64,000 nt of DNA from Lolium rigidum (taxonomy: Eukaryota; Streptophyta; Magnoliopsida; Poales; Poaceae). The position numbers and the translations under genes are program-made. Location: contig NC_061508.1 in the NCBI RefSeq assembly GCF_022539505.1, positions 64,427,754 to 64,491,753 on the forward strand, read 5' to 3'. Positions within the stretch are counted from its first letter, which is position 1; every line of letters begins with the position of its first letter. The notes under the pieces are model-generated. The model made no database searches. It was not told the origin of the DNA and was given only the letters and a program-made list of their open reading frames with translations. Of this stretch, positions 33,354 through 44,255 are shown in pieces.

Positions 33354-34530
33354 TGTTGACTGCCAAAACCCACCGGCGGGCAGCGGCCTTGTCAACACCG
33401 TAGAGCCGGGAAGAGCCTAGAGCTGCGGCTGGCTGAGACCCCTCCGAGCGACGGCCCGCAATGCTCTTCTGGTCACACGCGGCGTTGCGAAGTGCAAGGG
33501 CGTGCCACCTGACCTATACCCGGTCGGGAAGGTGATGAGGATGCCTCGCTTAGTTTCTGCAGGGCATACATGTAAACGTTAAATACGAGCCTCGATCGGC
33601 TCTCAAGTTATCCTGTGAATCGGCTCAAAGAGCCGATCCACCCATGATCCGTGCGGGGTGCACGAATACTTGGTGGTCCTGCTTGATCAAGATGAAGCTA
33701 ATGAGATCTACGACGATTTAGGGTTTTCACCGCATAATCGGATCATCCTACTCCAGGTTGGGCCTTGCGGCCACGCACGGTGCTCGTAAGCCGATCCTAA
33801 ACAAGGCCAAAAAACCAACATGAAGTTGATCCTAGGAACATCCCGTTTAGGACTTGCGAACGCCACCCTACGTGCCACCGGATCCTCCCCCTTTGTAAGG
33901 CCTAACTATTGCGGATATTAAACTAATCCTTGTAGAACAAGGAGCAATCGTAACGGATCAGATCTACTAAATAATGATCAAGCGGGGTGCCGCCCCCACA
34001 CCTGAGATAGGCGTGAGGACGGCTAGATATGCAAGGGTTGCACTACGTAAGCATGCTTAAACGAAGAACAATGCTAACCCTAACACATCTAATGATAACT
34101 ACGTTGCTCGCCATCAAAAGCGCTTCGAGTACGAGCAACGCATGGAACAACGTGGGGCTTGTGCTGCCTAGATCGCAAGATGCGATCTAGGCAGCATGTC
34201 GCTTACCCGATAGAAACCCTCGAGACGAAGGAGTTGGCGATGCGCCGAGATTGGTTTGTTTTTGGGGTTGAACGTGAGTTGTTGTTTATTCCATAAACCC
34301 TAGGTACATATTTATAGTCCAGGGGACTTTCTAATGTGGGCGTGCACTAAACCGTGCACGAGATAAACTCTAACTTCTAAACCGATACACAATCTATTAT
34401 ATTAAGATACACGGGCTAACTAGCCCAAATTCTCCGTGCAAGGCCGCTTCGTAGTTCTTCCATATGTAATCTTCCAAGCCCATCTTGATCGCGGCCCACC
34501 TCCTGATTTAGCCAAAATCTGGTGATAACA
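33354..34530 (-). mobile_element. 3' LTR of element F
   Basis: It starts TGTTGACTGCCAAAACCCAC and ends TCTGGTGATAACA on the + strand. It holds the minus-strand TATA box CTATAAATA (34309-34317) and a perfect 16-bp-arm hairpin (34162-34196). It is the 3' LTR because gag is transcribed on the minus strand from the other end. Confidence 0.92.
34162..34196. repeat. Perfect hairpin conserved in every LTR of the A/F family
   Basis: The arms TGCTGCCTAGATCGCA and TGCGATCTAGGCAGCA are separated by AGA. The same hairpin occurs at 6164-6200 (17-bp arms), 8438-8472 and 39405-39439, with no base change in the stem. It lies about 110-150 bp from the TATA box, on the transcribed side, and would fold in the R/U5 part of the RNA. 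The role is unknown; RNA packaging, dimerisation or 3'-end formation are possibilities. Confidence 0.85.
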
Positions 34531-34802
34531 CATGCCCCCCTGGTTTTGGTAATGATAATTTCAAAACCACTCTGTTTTTTTCCTCAGAGGGGTCGTGTCA
34601 CGGCAGAGCGGAACTGTCGCAGCATGCCTCATTATGACGACTTGCCTTCCCAACTTCTCTGCACGATTTGACAGTTTTGGCACCATGTCCTCGAGAACTG
34701 CTCGGAAATTAAAAACCCCACCTCCTTTTATTTAGCCGTAACGAACAGTTCTCTTCTTCACCCCTTCCGCAGTAGCACTCCAAAAAACCCTCCCCTGCAA
34801 CC

Positions 34803-35323
34803 ATGTCCTCTTCCTCTTCCTCTTCTTCTTCGTCGGATCTTTCCCACGTGTCCTCTCCCATCCGAGAGTCGACGCCCTCGTGGGGTACGCAAGCGGCGTA
34901 CGACATCCTTGCCCCGACAAAGTGGGACAAAGAGGACCATGACTCCTACGTCTGGTCCGAGGATGACAAATCCCAAACCGACGGGGAGAGCGACCTCCGC
35001 TTCCTTGCCGACGAGGAAGCGGTGGAGGAGAGCGAAGACGACCGCCTCTCCGGGCGGACTTCACCACCTCCGAGGAGGTGAAGGAGGAGGGAGAGGAGGA
35101 GGAGGATGAAGACAGCTCCTCCGACGAGCCGCCGGCCAAACGCCGCCACCTCCGGCCCGGGAACTTCAGCGACGTCGACAGTGACGACGACGCTGACGAA
35201 GAGGATGAGGACGACGAGGGTCCTATCGGCGGCCGCTGGAGCAGCGATGACGAGCCGGCAGGGAGCAGCGCCGGCAGTGGCGACGACGACGACGACGACG
35301 ACGAGGGCAGCAGCGGCCCCTAG
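34803..35323 (+). pseudogene. Antisense acidic ORF of element F, frameshifted
   Basis: This is the homologue of the 155-aa protein at 6818-7285. From the ATG at 34803 it encodes poly-Ser, then AYDILAPTKWDKEDHDS, then acidic sequence to about 35055, where an indel shifts the frame and a TGA follows at 35079. The downstream frame (to TAG at 35321) continues the homologous protein with PPAKRRHLRPGNFSDVDSDD and ends in Gly/Ser/Asp runs. The conserved middle and the PPAKR basic patch are the best candidates for function. TATTTAG at 34729 may be its TATA box. Confidence 0.7.
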
Positions 35324-35449
35324 ATAGGGTCTTAGCATAGGGCTAGCAGTAGCAGACGGGGAAATGTATCCCCCTGGTATTTCCTTTTGAGAGCAATCAG
35401 CTCTTCTATGTAAGAAATCTGGCTTATCGATGAAGAAATTCCCCCACTT

Positions 35450-36700
35450 GATTTTGCCGATCCCCTTTATGATATTTTAGCCGATTGTCTTTCCTTCGAT
35501 TCTCGCCGATTTCCAAAGCCGGACAATGCCCAACAAGCCGATGGCATCGCATCGGCCTCTCACGATAGATTTCAAGATAGATCCATCCAGACCCAAACTT
35601 CTTGCCAAACAAGGCCACGCCCTAATCGCGCAAATCCGCAGATCTCTCAAGATGGCATGTTGAACTTAGCGGCAAAACTCCTGAAATAATGTCAGGTCCC
35701 CTTTTAAATTATCCTCTCCGAACTCTGCTCGCTCAGCTCTGGCAGCTTCCTTCTACAACAATCACCTTTTCTTGAACGAGCCGTCACGAGGAGTGAGCCC
35801 ATTTCGACAGAGTTGGTTAGACCTCGAGGGCGAGCTGCCCCCCGAGCCTCAGCCAAGGCGAGGATAAAGAATGGATGCTCAACCTTGTCCAAGAGAGCTA
35901 TCCTGCAAGGCCACCAGCCGATCACCTCCCCTCCGTCGAGGGTCCATACAGCCGATCCAACAGGCTATGATAATTTCGCAACATAAGCACCATTCTTTAG
36001 GTAACTTGTGGTGCAGAATTTAGCCGATTCCAACGAAATCGGCTCCCCGGAGCAGATAACCTTCAAGGTGAGCTGCCCCCCGAGCCTTAGTCGGGTGAGA
36101 ATAGCAGCGAGCTGATCGCGTCGATCATCCTTGGTTTCCAACTCGCCACGCCGTATCAACCGATTCAACAAAATCGGCTCTTTAAAGTGAGGGAATTCCA
36201 GGGCGAGCCGCCCTCCCCCGAGCTTCTTCAGTCGAAGCCTTGCGCCTTGCTGACCAGATCAGCTCATCGTCTTTGGCAGGCTGAAGCAACTTCCGGTGAG
36301 AACGTCTTCGCATTTCTGACGCCCTCTACTCTTAAGTCGCCCTCTACTCTTAAGTCGATGTCTGTGCATCGGCTATGCTTGAAATTTTTCGAATTTTTTC
36401 GGCCGACTTGTGTATCGGCCCCCATATTCCAATACCCATCAACAGAAGATGAGATGATTCCGTTGCATATCCTCGTATTTTATCTACCAGGTGCCCCCGA
36501 GCCGATTCTGTCAAGAGAATTGATGGTATCGGCTCTGTTGGATAACATGTTGAACCCAGGCAGAATGGTGGGTGAGGATATTCACGGCCGATTACTGGAA
36601 TCGGCCTCCACGTTGTTTGCTCAGTGAAGGTTTTGTAATGCTCCTTCACAGACCCTTGGGGCCGATCACAAGGATCAGCCTCGCCGACTTGCACATCGCT
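35450..36700. repeat. GCCGAT/ATCGGC-rich non-coding spacer of element F
   Basis: About 17 GCCGAT or ATCGGC hexamers occur in 1.25 kb, where fewer than one would be expected by chance. Several form pairs with short loops, such as GCCGATTCCAACGAAATCGG near 36024 and GCCGATTACTGGAATCGGC near 36587. An exact 18-bp tandem duplication (CCCTCTACTCTTAAGTCG) lies at 36322-36357. No gene was seen; ORFs here are short and unlike any protein I know. Confidence 0.7.
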
Positions 36701-36709
36701 TGGCTTCAA

Positions 36710-38616
36710 CTACATGGTCAGGCCAGTGGATAAAACTAGCTTAACCCTTCCCTTTGTCACATCGATGCGCTCGCAGTCGTCCAATTTGATGCCTGAGAGG
36801 GGTTCTTGGCCTGCTGCTTCCCATGCGTTCATGCCAGCCGTTGAGACTTCAGCCGAGTCGTCGGCTTGGACGACCTCTACCTCATCACCATCCCACTGTA
36901 TTATGCATTGGTGCATCGTGGAGGGAATGCAGCAGTTGGCGTGGATCCAATCTCTTCCCAGCAAAACAAGCATAACTGCTCGTGCTATCAACGATAAAGA
37001 ACGCCGTAGGGATGGTTTTTCTTCCTACGGTCAGATCCACGTTCAGAACTCCTTGTGCCTCAGACGCTTGGCCGTTGAAATCGCTCAACGTTACGTTGGT
37101 CTTGATTAGATCCGAACTCGAGCGTCCCAGCCGACGTAGCATAGAGTACGGCATGATGTTAACTGCCGCTCCGGTGTCCACCAAGCATCCCGTTTACGGG
37201 CCTCCCATCGATATACCCTCGTAAGTACGGGGCCTTCGGATGCCTCGTAGCTCCTGTCTCGTGGCTTCTCAAAGATAACCGGCCGTGGGCCGCAGTCAAG
37301 TTGTGCCACGGATGTCTCGTCTAATCCTGGGGCATTGAACTCCGAAGGGAGGATAAACACCATATTTGTGCCAGCCGATGTTTCATCATCGGCTTTTCTC
37401 TGTTCGGTGCGCCACTCTTTTCTTTGTGGCTGACCTTCCTCGTCCGGGGTTCGCAGAATTTTGGCGGCCGGATCAGAGCCGTGCTTTCCTTAGCGCGCGC
37501 GGTATAATCTTTCGGCTTCTTCCAACCCACGCAGACGCTGGACTCTTTGCTTCCGGGAACGGCTGAGCCCATCAGGGCACCATCCGGGCTGATGATATTT
37601 GTATTCTTCACCACCGTCCTCTAGCTCCTCGAGATCTTCCATCTGAGGGGACTCAGCACGCTTGTTCCGATGCGGGAAAGGCCCTAGCCGGCTGAACACA
37701 GACACGTTAGCGGCACCCTTCTTCCTTTGTTTGCATTCTGGGCAGTCCTCGATTGTTGGCAATCGGCTCATCCCTGAGTCCCAGCAATGTTTGAAGAACG
37801 GGCAGTCCCAGTGCTTATCCATGTCACTCGCCCCCTTGGCCTCCCTTCGGCGCGACGATCGTACCCGTTGTTGCTTCTACCATGTTGGCGGTACCTTCCG
37901 CCCTCGGCATCAGACCGGAAATTCCTTTCATCGTCCGCGTCGTAGCGCCGACGTCGGTCGTGGTGTTGCTCGTATTTGTTGAGAGGGTGCTTGGAGTGTG
38001 GGCGTTGATGCCGCATGCTTCTTATTCCCTCTCTTGCCAGGTACTGCCTGTCCTCACCTCGGGGTTGGTCGCACGGATCGGCTCCCTCTTCATCCTTGCC
38101 ACGGGAGTGGCTGCTTTCTGTTTCCTCTTTGTTATGGCGGCTTGCAGATCCTGCCATATTGACACCAAAGGAAAACTTTGGCTGATCTGTGGGGTGGCTG
38201 AGATCCACCGTGTCGACACCGGGACCCGGACGTGGGTTTCTACCGAGCCTGATATCGTGCGGCCGGGTCTTCTCAGCGGAGCCGATGAGTTCGGTTCCAA
38301 GGGTTGCCTTGATCCCGTCATGTTTCCTTCTGAGCTCCTTGGGCAGATCCCCATGCTTCAGAGACCTGGTGCGCTCCTCCGACGGGGTGGAGAGATCTCT
38401 CCCGTCAAGTGCGCCTTCGGGCGTGGAACCCCTCCCCCTGACGCCATGGGAGTGGGTTCGGCGGGAAGAGCCGAAGAGTGCGGCTTCGAGGATGGCTTTG
38501 ATCTCGTCGCATGTGACTGGCGTGCCGTCCGCCATCTCAGATGTAGATGGCGATGTGGTTGATGTAGACGATTGTCCCACCGGGCGTGCCGGAATGTGTT
38601 GACTGCCAAAACCCAC
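36710..38616 (-). pseudogene. Gypsy gag-protease remnant of element F
   Basis: The minus-strand product starts near 38550 (MADGTPVTCDEIKAILEAAL). It continues through a region with little capsid-like sequence and shows a Cys-rich module DKHWDCPFFKHC then EDCPECKQ (37740-37820). LEEAERLY and FNAPGLDETSVAQLDCGPRP follow, then the aspartic protease motif VDTGAAVNIMPYSMLRRLG near 37170. The final segment (CIIQWDGDEVEVVQADD) is the protease-linker end. At least three frameshifts (near 37815, 37190 and 37010) break it. The intact DTGA shows protease ancestry. The sequence stops before RT, so pol was deleted. Plus-strand ORFs over this span, such as 37882-38562, are shadows. Confidence 0.82.
38574..38590 (-). 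other. Candidate primer-binding site of element F
   Basis: Just inside the 5' LTR the minus strand reads GGCACGCCCGGTGGGAC, a sequence often seen after grass gypsy LTRs. I could not assign the primer tRNA. Confidence 0.4.
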
Positions 38617-39773
38617 CGGCGGGCAGCGGCCTTGTCAACACCGTAGAGCCGGGAAGAGCCTAGAGCTGCGGCTGGCTGAGACCCCTCCGAGCGACGGCCC
38701 GCAATGCTCTTCTGGTCACACGCGGCGTTGCGGAGTGCAAGGGCGTGCCACCTGACCTATACCTGGTCAGGAAGGTGATGAGGATGCCTCGCTTAGTTTC
38801 CTGCGGGGCATACATGTAAACGTTAAATACGAGCCTCGATCGGCTCTCGGGTTATCCCGTGAATCGGCTCAAAGAGCCGATCCACCCATGATCCGTGCGG
38901 GGTGCACGAATACTTGGTGGTCCTGCTTGATCAAGATGAAGCTAATGAGATCTACGACGATTTAGGGTTTTCACCGCATAATCGGATCATCCTACTCCAG
39001 GTTGGGCCTTGCGGCCACGCACGGTGCTCGTAAGCCGATCCTAAACAAGGCCAAAAAACCAACATGAAGTTGATCCTAGGAACATCCCGTTTAGGACTTG
39101 CGAACGCCACCCTACGTGCCACCGGATCCTCCCCCTTTGTAAGGCCTAACTATTGCGGATATTAAACTAATCCTTGTAGAACAAGGAGCAATCGTAACGG
39201 ATCAGATCTACTAAATAATGATCAAGCGGGGTGCCGCCCCCACACCCGAGATAGGCGTGAGGACGGCTAGATATGCAAGGGTTGCACTACGTAAGCATGC
39301 TTAAACGAAGAACAATGCTAACCCTAACACATCTAATGATAACTACGTTGCTCGCCATCAAAAGCGCTTCAGTACGAGCAACGCATGGAACAACGTGGGG
39401 CTTGTGCTGCCTAGATCGCAAGATGCGATCTAGGCAGCATGTCGCTTACCTGATAGAAACCCTCGAGACGAAGGAGTTGGCGATGCGCCGAGATTGGTTT
39501 GTTTTTGGGGTTGAACGTGAGTTGTTGTTTATTCCATAAACCCTAGGTACATATTTATAGTCCGAGGGACTTTCTAATGTGGGCGTGCACTAAACCGTGC
39601 ACGAGATAAACTCTAACTTCTAAACCGATACACAATCTATTATATTAAGATACACGGGCTAACTAGCCCAAATTCTCCGTGCAAGGCCGCTTCGTAGTTC
39701 TTCCATATGTAATCTTCCAAGCCCATCTTGATCGCGGCCCACCTCCTGATTTAGCCAAAATCTGGTGATAACA
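38597..39773 (-). mobile_element. 5' LTR of element F
   Basis: At 1177 bp it has the same length as the LTR at 33354. The hairpin (39405-39439) and TATA box (minus strand, 39552-39560) are kept. It is followed by the target duplication GCACT at 39774-39778. Confidence 0.92.
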
Positions 39774-39778
39774 GCACT

Positions 39779-40232
39779 ATGCATAATTCTCGCGTTGTCA
39801 TTCGCAAGAAAAAAGTATACTTCTGGATCAAAGGATCTCGTGAACACATCTTCATAATCCATGTACATGAATACTAGATCAAAATATATTTTGACTTAGC
39901 CCACTAGATCATGCCTCAATCTAGAACCGAATAAATCACTCACACATACACATGGATGAAGAACAAAACATAGACGAACATGTCATTAAGATCGCAACCA
40001 TATTCAATCTTACAAATACATAGACAACAATGGAGAGGAAGATAATGGAGGCGCGTACGGCTTAAGCGTGTTTCCTTGCTCTGACTTGTCAAGAAGTGCA
40101 CACCAGGTCAGCAGCTAGCCATCACGACGCCTAGCTTTGTTAGAACAACTTGCTATTTGTTGGGCCAATCGCCATGCATGGCTTACAGCGAGTAGTAGCT
40201 GCGAGTAGCACAGTAGCGTCTCCGTTCACCCG
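39779..40232. other. Intergenic sequence, no gene seen
   Basis: This is AT-rich sequence continuing the pre-insertion site of element F. No ORF, repeat or terminal motif was recognised. Confidence 0.4.
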
Positions 40233-40235
40233 TAA

Positions 40236-40785
40236 GGCCTTGTTTACTTCTAGGGTATTTTTGGGGATGGGAGGGGATTATTTCGTATCCCGGAAAATCC
40301 CCACTAGTTCGTTTACTTCTCCGGTTTTGAACGACATAATCCCGAGATATCCCCTCCCATCCCCACATTTTTTGCCTAAATCAAAAACTCTCCATCATAC
40401 TAGTGTATTTTTGGGGAGGGGTATTTGAGGGGATTGGGTGAACACCAAATCCCCTCCCATCCCCATACCTATTGGGAAGAAAAATACGAGAGAAGTAAAC
40501 AAGGCCTAGGCCTTGTTTACTTCTCTCGTATTTTTCTTCCCAATAGGTATGGGGATGGGAGGGATTTGGTGTTCACCCAATCCCTCAAATACCCCTCCCC
40601 AAAAATACACTAGTATGATGGAGAGCTTTTTATTTAAGCAAAAATATGGGGATGGGAGGAGATGGGAAAGGATATCTCGAGATTATTTCGTTCAAAACCG
40701 GAGAAGTAAACGGACTAGTGGGATTTTTCGGGATACGAAATAATCCCCTCCCATCCCCATAAATACCTTAGAAGTAAACAAGGCC
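40236..40785. mobile_element. Foldback element: two inverted MITE-like units, TAA target site
   Basis: The left arm (40236-40506) and right arm (40509-40785) are reverse complements at roughly 90% by eye and meet at a 2-bp TA centre. Each arm itself begins GGCCTTGTTTACTTCT and ends GAAGTAAACAAGGCC, so each could be a complete MITE with terminal inverted repeats. TAA flanks both outer ends (40233-40235, 40786-40788), as for Harbinger/Tourist-type MITEs. A transcript would fold into a hairpin of about 270 bp. No coding capacity. Confidence 0.9.
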
Positions 40786-40788
40786 TAA

Positions 40789-42107
40789 AGGCGGAGCGCT
40801 GTTGTGTCGAGTCACCATCGCCCAGCGGCTTCAGCACCGCGACGAGAAGATTGAAGGGAGTTGGTAAGGAGCAGAGCATTTTCTTTTAGATTTGTGATGA
40901 GGAGCGTGGTCGACATGATTCCAGCGGATGGGGGAATAAACGACACTGGATTCTTAAAGTTTTTATATTTGTGTTGACGTCCGTTGGAGACGGCGCGAGG
41001 AATCGGGCGAGAACATGGAATCGACGGAACTGCGATTTGTTAATTCCGTTGGACCGGATTCCTGTAATCAGAGCGCGACAATGTAATATGACATCTTGCT
41101 AGATGTGGAAAGCACATTTAATTTAGTGAGATTTCATCTAAATTCACTGAATGCTATCGATTACCGTAGACCTTGAAATAATTATCTTTCACTTAAATAT
41201 TTAGTACTACAAGTAAATACAGAATATAATTTAAAATACTTTTTACGAATTCTTAAATGGATTGTATGAGGAAACTTCAGCCCTTTGAAGGTAGGAAAAC
41301 CAAAATCTTTGAAATTAAATTATTTATTCAACCTTAATAGTAAAGATACCTTAACATTTATCTTTTTCTAGATTAATATCTTTTGGTAAACCGTAAAATT
41401 TTCAGACATAAACAACTTTTTAGTAAATGTAGGAAAAACGTGGAAAAAAGATTTTTACATGTGAATAATAAACCATGTGATGCGAGCAATCTTGCGTAAA
41501 ACAAATGCTTAATCATCTCATCATTATGAGAAAAGCCATCGTTACTTTGTGCTCTTGCAAGGAGTATGGCTAATTCTAAGTGGCCTGGTTAAGATAATTT
41601 TTAGTTAGATGATGTCATTAAATCTCATTTGCAACCCATTACCTCCAATGGTTGAAGAATTTTTTCTTGGTTGCAACCCTTGTTCCAACTCATAACTAGA
41701 GCTAGTCACGAAGCACGGACACCATGTTTTCTCGGTTACTCGTAAAAATATTTTTAGGAGATTTTCTTAATTGCACGAGTCACTAGATTTTGTTGCACGT
41801 TTTTTAGGAGTACAACCCCATTTGCAATAAGAAAAATCTCAGTTACAACTCATGTTGCAGCTCATTCTAACACGAATTACGGTGCAATTCTATGGTCAAA
41901 GAGTCAACAAAGAATTAAGTTAATTTTTAGTCTAATTATCAAAACTATATAATTATTGGGATTGACTTTTAGTTTTGCTACTATACAATTTGGTGCTCAA
42001 ACACCTATTTGTACCGTACATGGATTCATGCATATCCTCTATCAGCAATTCAGCTCTTACAGATCCCGGCTGGTTCGTACCAAGAAGGCCGCAACGTGAT
42101 CAGCCAG
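40789..42107. other. Upstream region of TBL-1; no other gene seen
   Basis: This is AT-rich sequence. The stretch 41620-41900 carries repeated GCAAC/AACTCAT words (GGTTGCAACCC, CAGTTACAACTCATG) like those around 43640 and 44840, probably remnants of a common grass transposon. CTATATAAT at 41945-41953 could be a TATA box for TBL-1, about 155 bp before its ATG. Confidence 0.4.
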
Positions 42108-43489
42108 ATGGGAGAAACACAAGAAGCAGCAGCAAGTTATAGCCATTGCTCCCTCTGGAAGAAGGTCCTGACTTATACGCTGTGTCCTCTGCTCACATTG
42201 CCTCTGATTTACATCCTCCTCTACTCCCCTCCATCTTTCATCTCATATACGAATCTCTTGGCTACATTTCAAGCACATGGTACAAGCACGCCGCCTCCTC
42301 TTCAACCTCCTCAAGGTAAAATCTTGGCTACATTTCAAGCACATGGTACAGGCTTGATCGGATTCTAAGCCGATCTCCATTTCTTGCTCACCCGGGGCGG
42401 CCAGTTTGGGTGCAATGCGACTACGGCGACGGGATGTGGGTGTGGGATGCCAGCGTTGCTGGCCCGCGGTACGACAGCGAGAAGTGCGAGATGAAGAGCA
42501 CGGAGAAGTGCGTCACCAACGGCAAGCCGGACAACGGTTACCTGCACTGGAGGTGGCAGCCGGCGGGCTGCAACCTCTCGGCGCTGGACCCGGCGGAGTT
42601 CTTCCGGGCGCTCCGTGGCAAGCACCTCGCATTCGTCGGCGACTCCACGGCGCGCAACCAGGCCGAGGCCCTCGTCTGCTTCCTCTCCACAGTGTCGCGG
42701 CCCGAGACGGCGCACCGGTACGAGGAGCGGCTCGGGCGCAAGTTCTGGCGGTGGGTCTTCCCGGCGCCGCACAACGTCAACATCTCCACGTACTGGTCGC
42801 CGTTCCTGGTGCGCGCGGAGGGCAAGTCGGAGGACTACGGCATGACGCAGGACACGGTGTTTCTTGACGCGCTCACCGAGCCGTGGACGGCGGACGTGGA
42901 CGCCATGGACGTCATGGTGATCTCCGCGGGGCACTGGTTCCCCCACCCGGCCGTGTACTACGACGACGGCGTGATCGCCGGCGCGTTCTCCCGTCCGGAC
43001 GTGAACGAGACCGATATCGGCGGCGGCTTCCTCGGCGTGTACCGCAAGGTGATGCGGAGGACGCTGGAGTACGTCAGTGCCAAGTCGAGCGGCGACAAGC
43101 TCGTCGTCGTGGCCACGATCGCGCCGTCCCACTTCGACGCCAGGTACGCGTGGAACCACCGCGACGCGTGCTCGCGGGCGAAGCCGTTCGAGGAGGGGGA
43201 GGCGGAGGTGGCGAGCACTGAGGCCGAGCTGAGGAAGGTCGTCGTAGAGGAGGCGGCAGCGGCGGCGGTGCAGAGCCGGCGACGGGGCCTACGGTTCGAG
43301 GTGCTAGACGTGACGAGGATGGCGTCCATGCGACCCGACGGGCACCCGGGCGCCTACATCACCAAGGACGCGTTCGCCGGACGCCCCGTGCCGGAGACGG
43401 TGATGAACGACTGCTTGCACTGGTGCGCGCCGGGACCGGTCGACTCGTTCAACGACATACTGATGCAGATGGTACGTGCGAGCGGCTGA
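42108..43489 (+). CDS. TBL-1: TRICHOME BIREFRINGENCE-LIKE, putative polysaccharide O-acetyltransferase
   Basis: There are two exons, 42108-42315 and 42405-43489. The 89-bp GT-AG intron joins CAA G|TT TGG in phase, giving 430 aa. Residues ~20-40 form a membrane anchor (TYTLCPLLTLPLIYILLY), fitting a type II Golgi protein. The PMR5N part starts at CDYGDGMWVWD (~residue 74). The esterase-like domain has the GDS motif at residues 148-150 (FVGDSTARNQ) and DxxH at 405-408 (DCLHWCAPGP). These are the Ser and Asp/His catalytic residues of TBL enzymes, which acetylate xylan, mannan or xyloglucan. It resembles the TBL19-27 (AXY4-like, xyloglucan) clade by memory only. The ATG is chosen by match to TBL-2. 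A 29-bp duplication spans the exon 1/intron boundary. Confidence 0.88.
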
Positions 43490-43796
43490 CTCAATTGTGC
43501 GGGTGCTCGGCACGACGTGGTACGTGTGCCGTGATCAAGTGGTGGCCGGCATGATGCCTGGCGCAGCCATTTACGAGCCAAAATACGGCTATATTTTGTA
43601 GGTGTGACTATTTTTCATTTAGTCCGTATTTTTAATGATGTTTTAAGATCTCAGTTATAATTTATGTTGCAACTGATAACTATCACAAATTACAAAGTTA
43701 ATTAAATAATCCAGATATTGGGGAAAGTGCTAGGCGTCCCCCGGGGATCTGATTCCCCAGCCCCCGGGTCCCCAGCCATCGGATCGACATTATGTA
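43490..43796. other. 3' flank of TBL-1; no gene seen
   Basis: Probable 3' UTR, then AT-rich sequence. From about 43725 it is followed by a GC-rich border (CTAGGCGTCCCCCGGGGATC) that may be the edge of the unit holding the GCAA-rich tract. Confidence 0.35.
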
Positions 43797-44255
43797 CGGT
43801 TTGCATGTAGCAAAAGAACGTCTCCGGCAGCAAAATAATCACCCCCGGCAGCAACGGTATGTAGCAAAAAACGGTTCGTCTATGAAACAAAAGAAAAATT
43901 CTGAGCTCGCCGGAGTCTTCGTCGGAGAGCATGTAGCAAACATATTACGTAGATGTAGCAAAACCGTAAATAAATTGTAGCAATTTTTTTATTCACATGT
44001 TGCAAATCCTCTAAAACATCAACGGAGACCTCGCCTGCAACTGGCAACAGCGCCGTCCGAGGTTGCAACAACTCCGTCTGCCTAGGACAGCAACGCTAGA
44101 AGCCGCTAGTAGCAACACCCTATGCCTAGGGTAGCAAAAGTAGGCCTCCGCCCGTAGCAAAAATCTAGCCTCCGCCGGTAGCAATGCCGGACACCTTAAA
44201 TAGCAAAACCGGTCTCTGCAGGTAGCAACGCTGCAGGCCTAAGGCAGCAAAACTC
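43797..44255 (+). repeat. GCAA-rich degenerate repeat tract
   Basis: About 20 GCAA words, mostly as TAGCAA or CAGCAA, occur at 15-35-bp spacing over 460 bp. Variable GC-rich spacers such as CCTCCGCCGG lie between them. The spacing is too irregular for a simple satellite. It looks like the subterminal repeat zone of a DNA transposon. No coding sequence. Confidence 0.55.

Larger units (their letters stand above)
33354..39773 (-). mobile_element. Complete non-autonomous gypsy element F
   Basis: The element is 6420 bp, bounded by two 1177-bp LTRs and a perfect 5-bp target duplication GCACT (33349-33353 and 39774-39778). The internal part (34531-38596) has, on the minus strand, a decayed gag-protease. 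Next comes a GCCGAT-rich spacer, and then on the + strand an acidic antisense ORF next to the 3' LTR. RT, RNase H and integrase are absent, so mobility would need a helper. The LTRs differ at roughly a dozen sites by eye (about 1%), which implies recent insertion. It shares LTR, antisense ORF and spacer signature with copy A. Confidence 0.93.

Noticed and set aside
37882..38562. 226-aa plus-strand ORF in element F
   Set aside because: It is antisense to the recognisable gag region. Composition and motifs fit the minus strand only.
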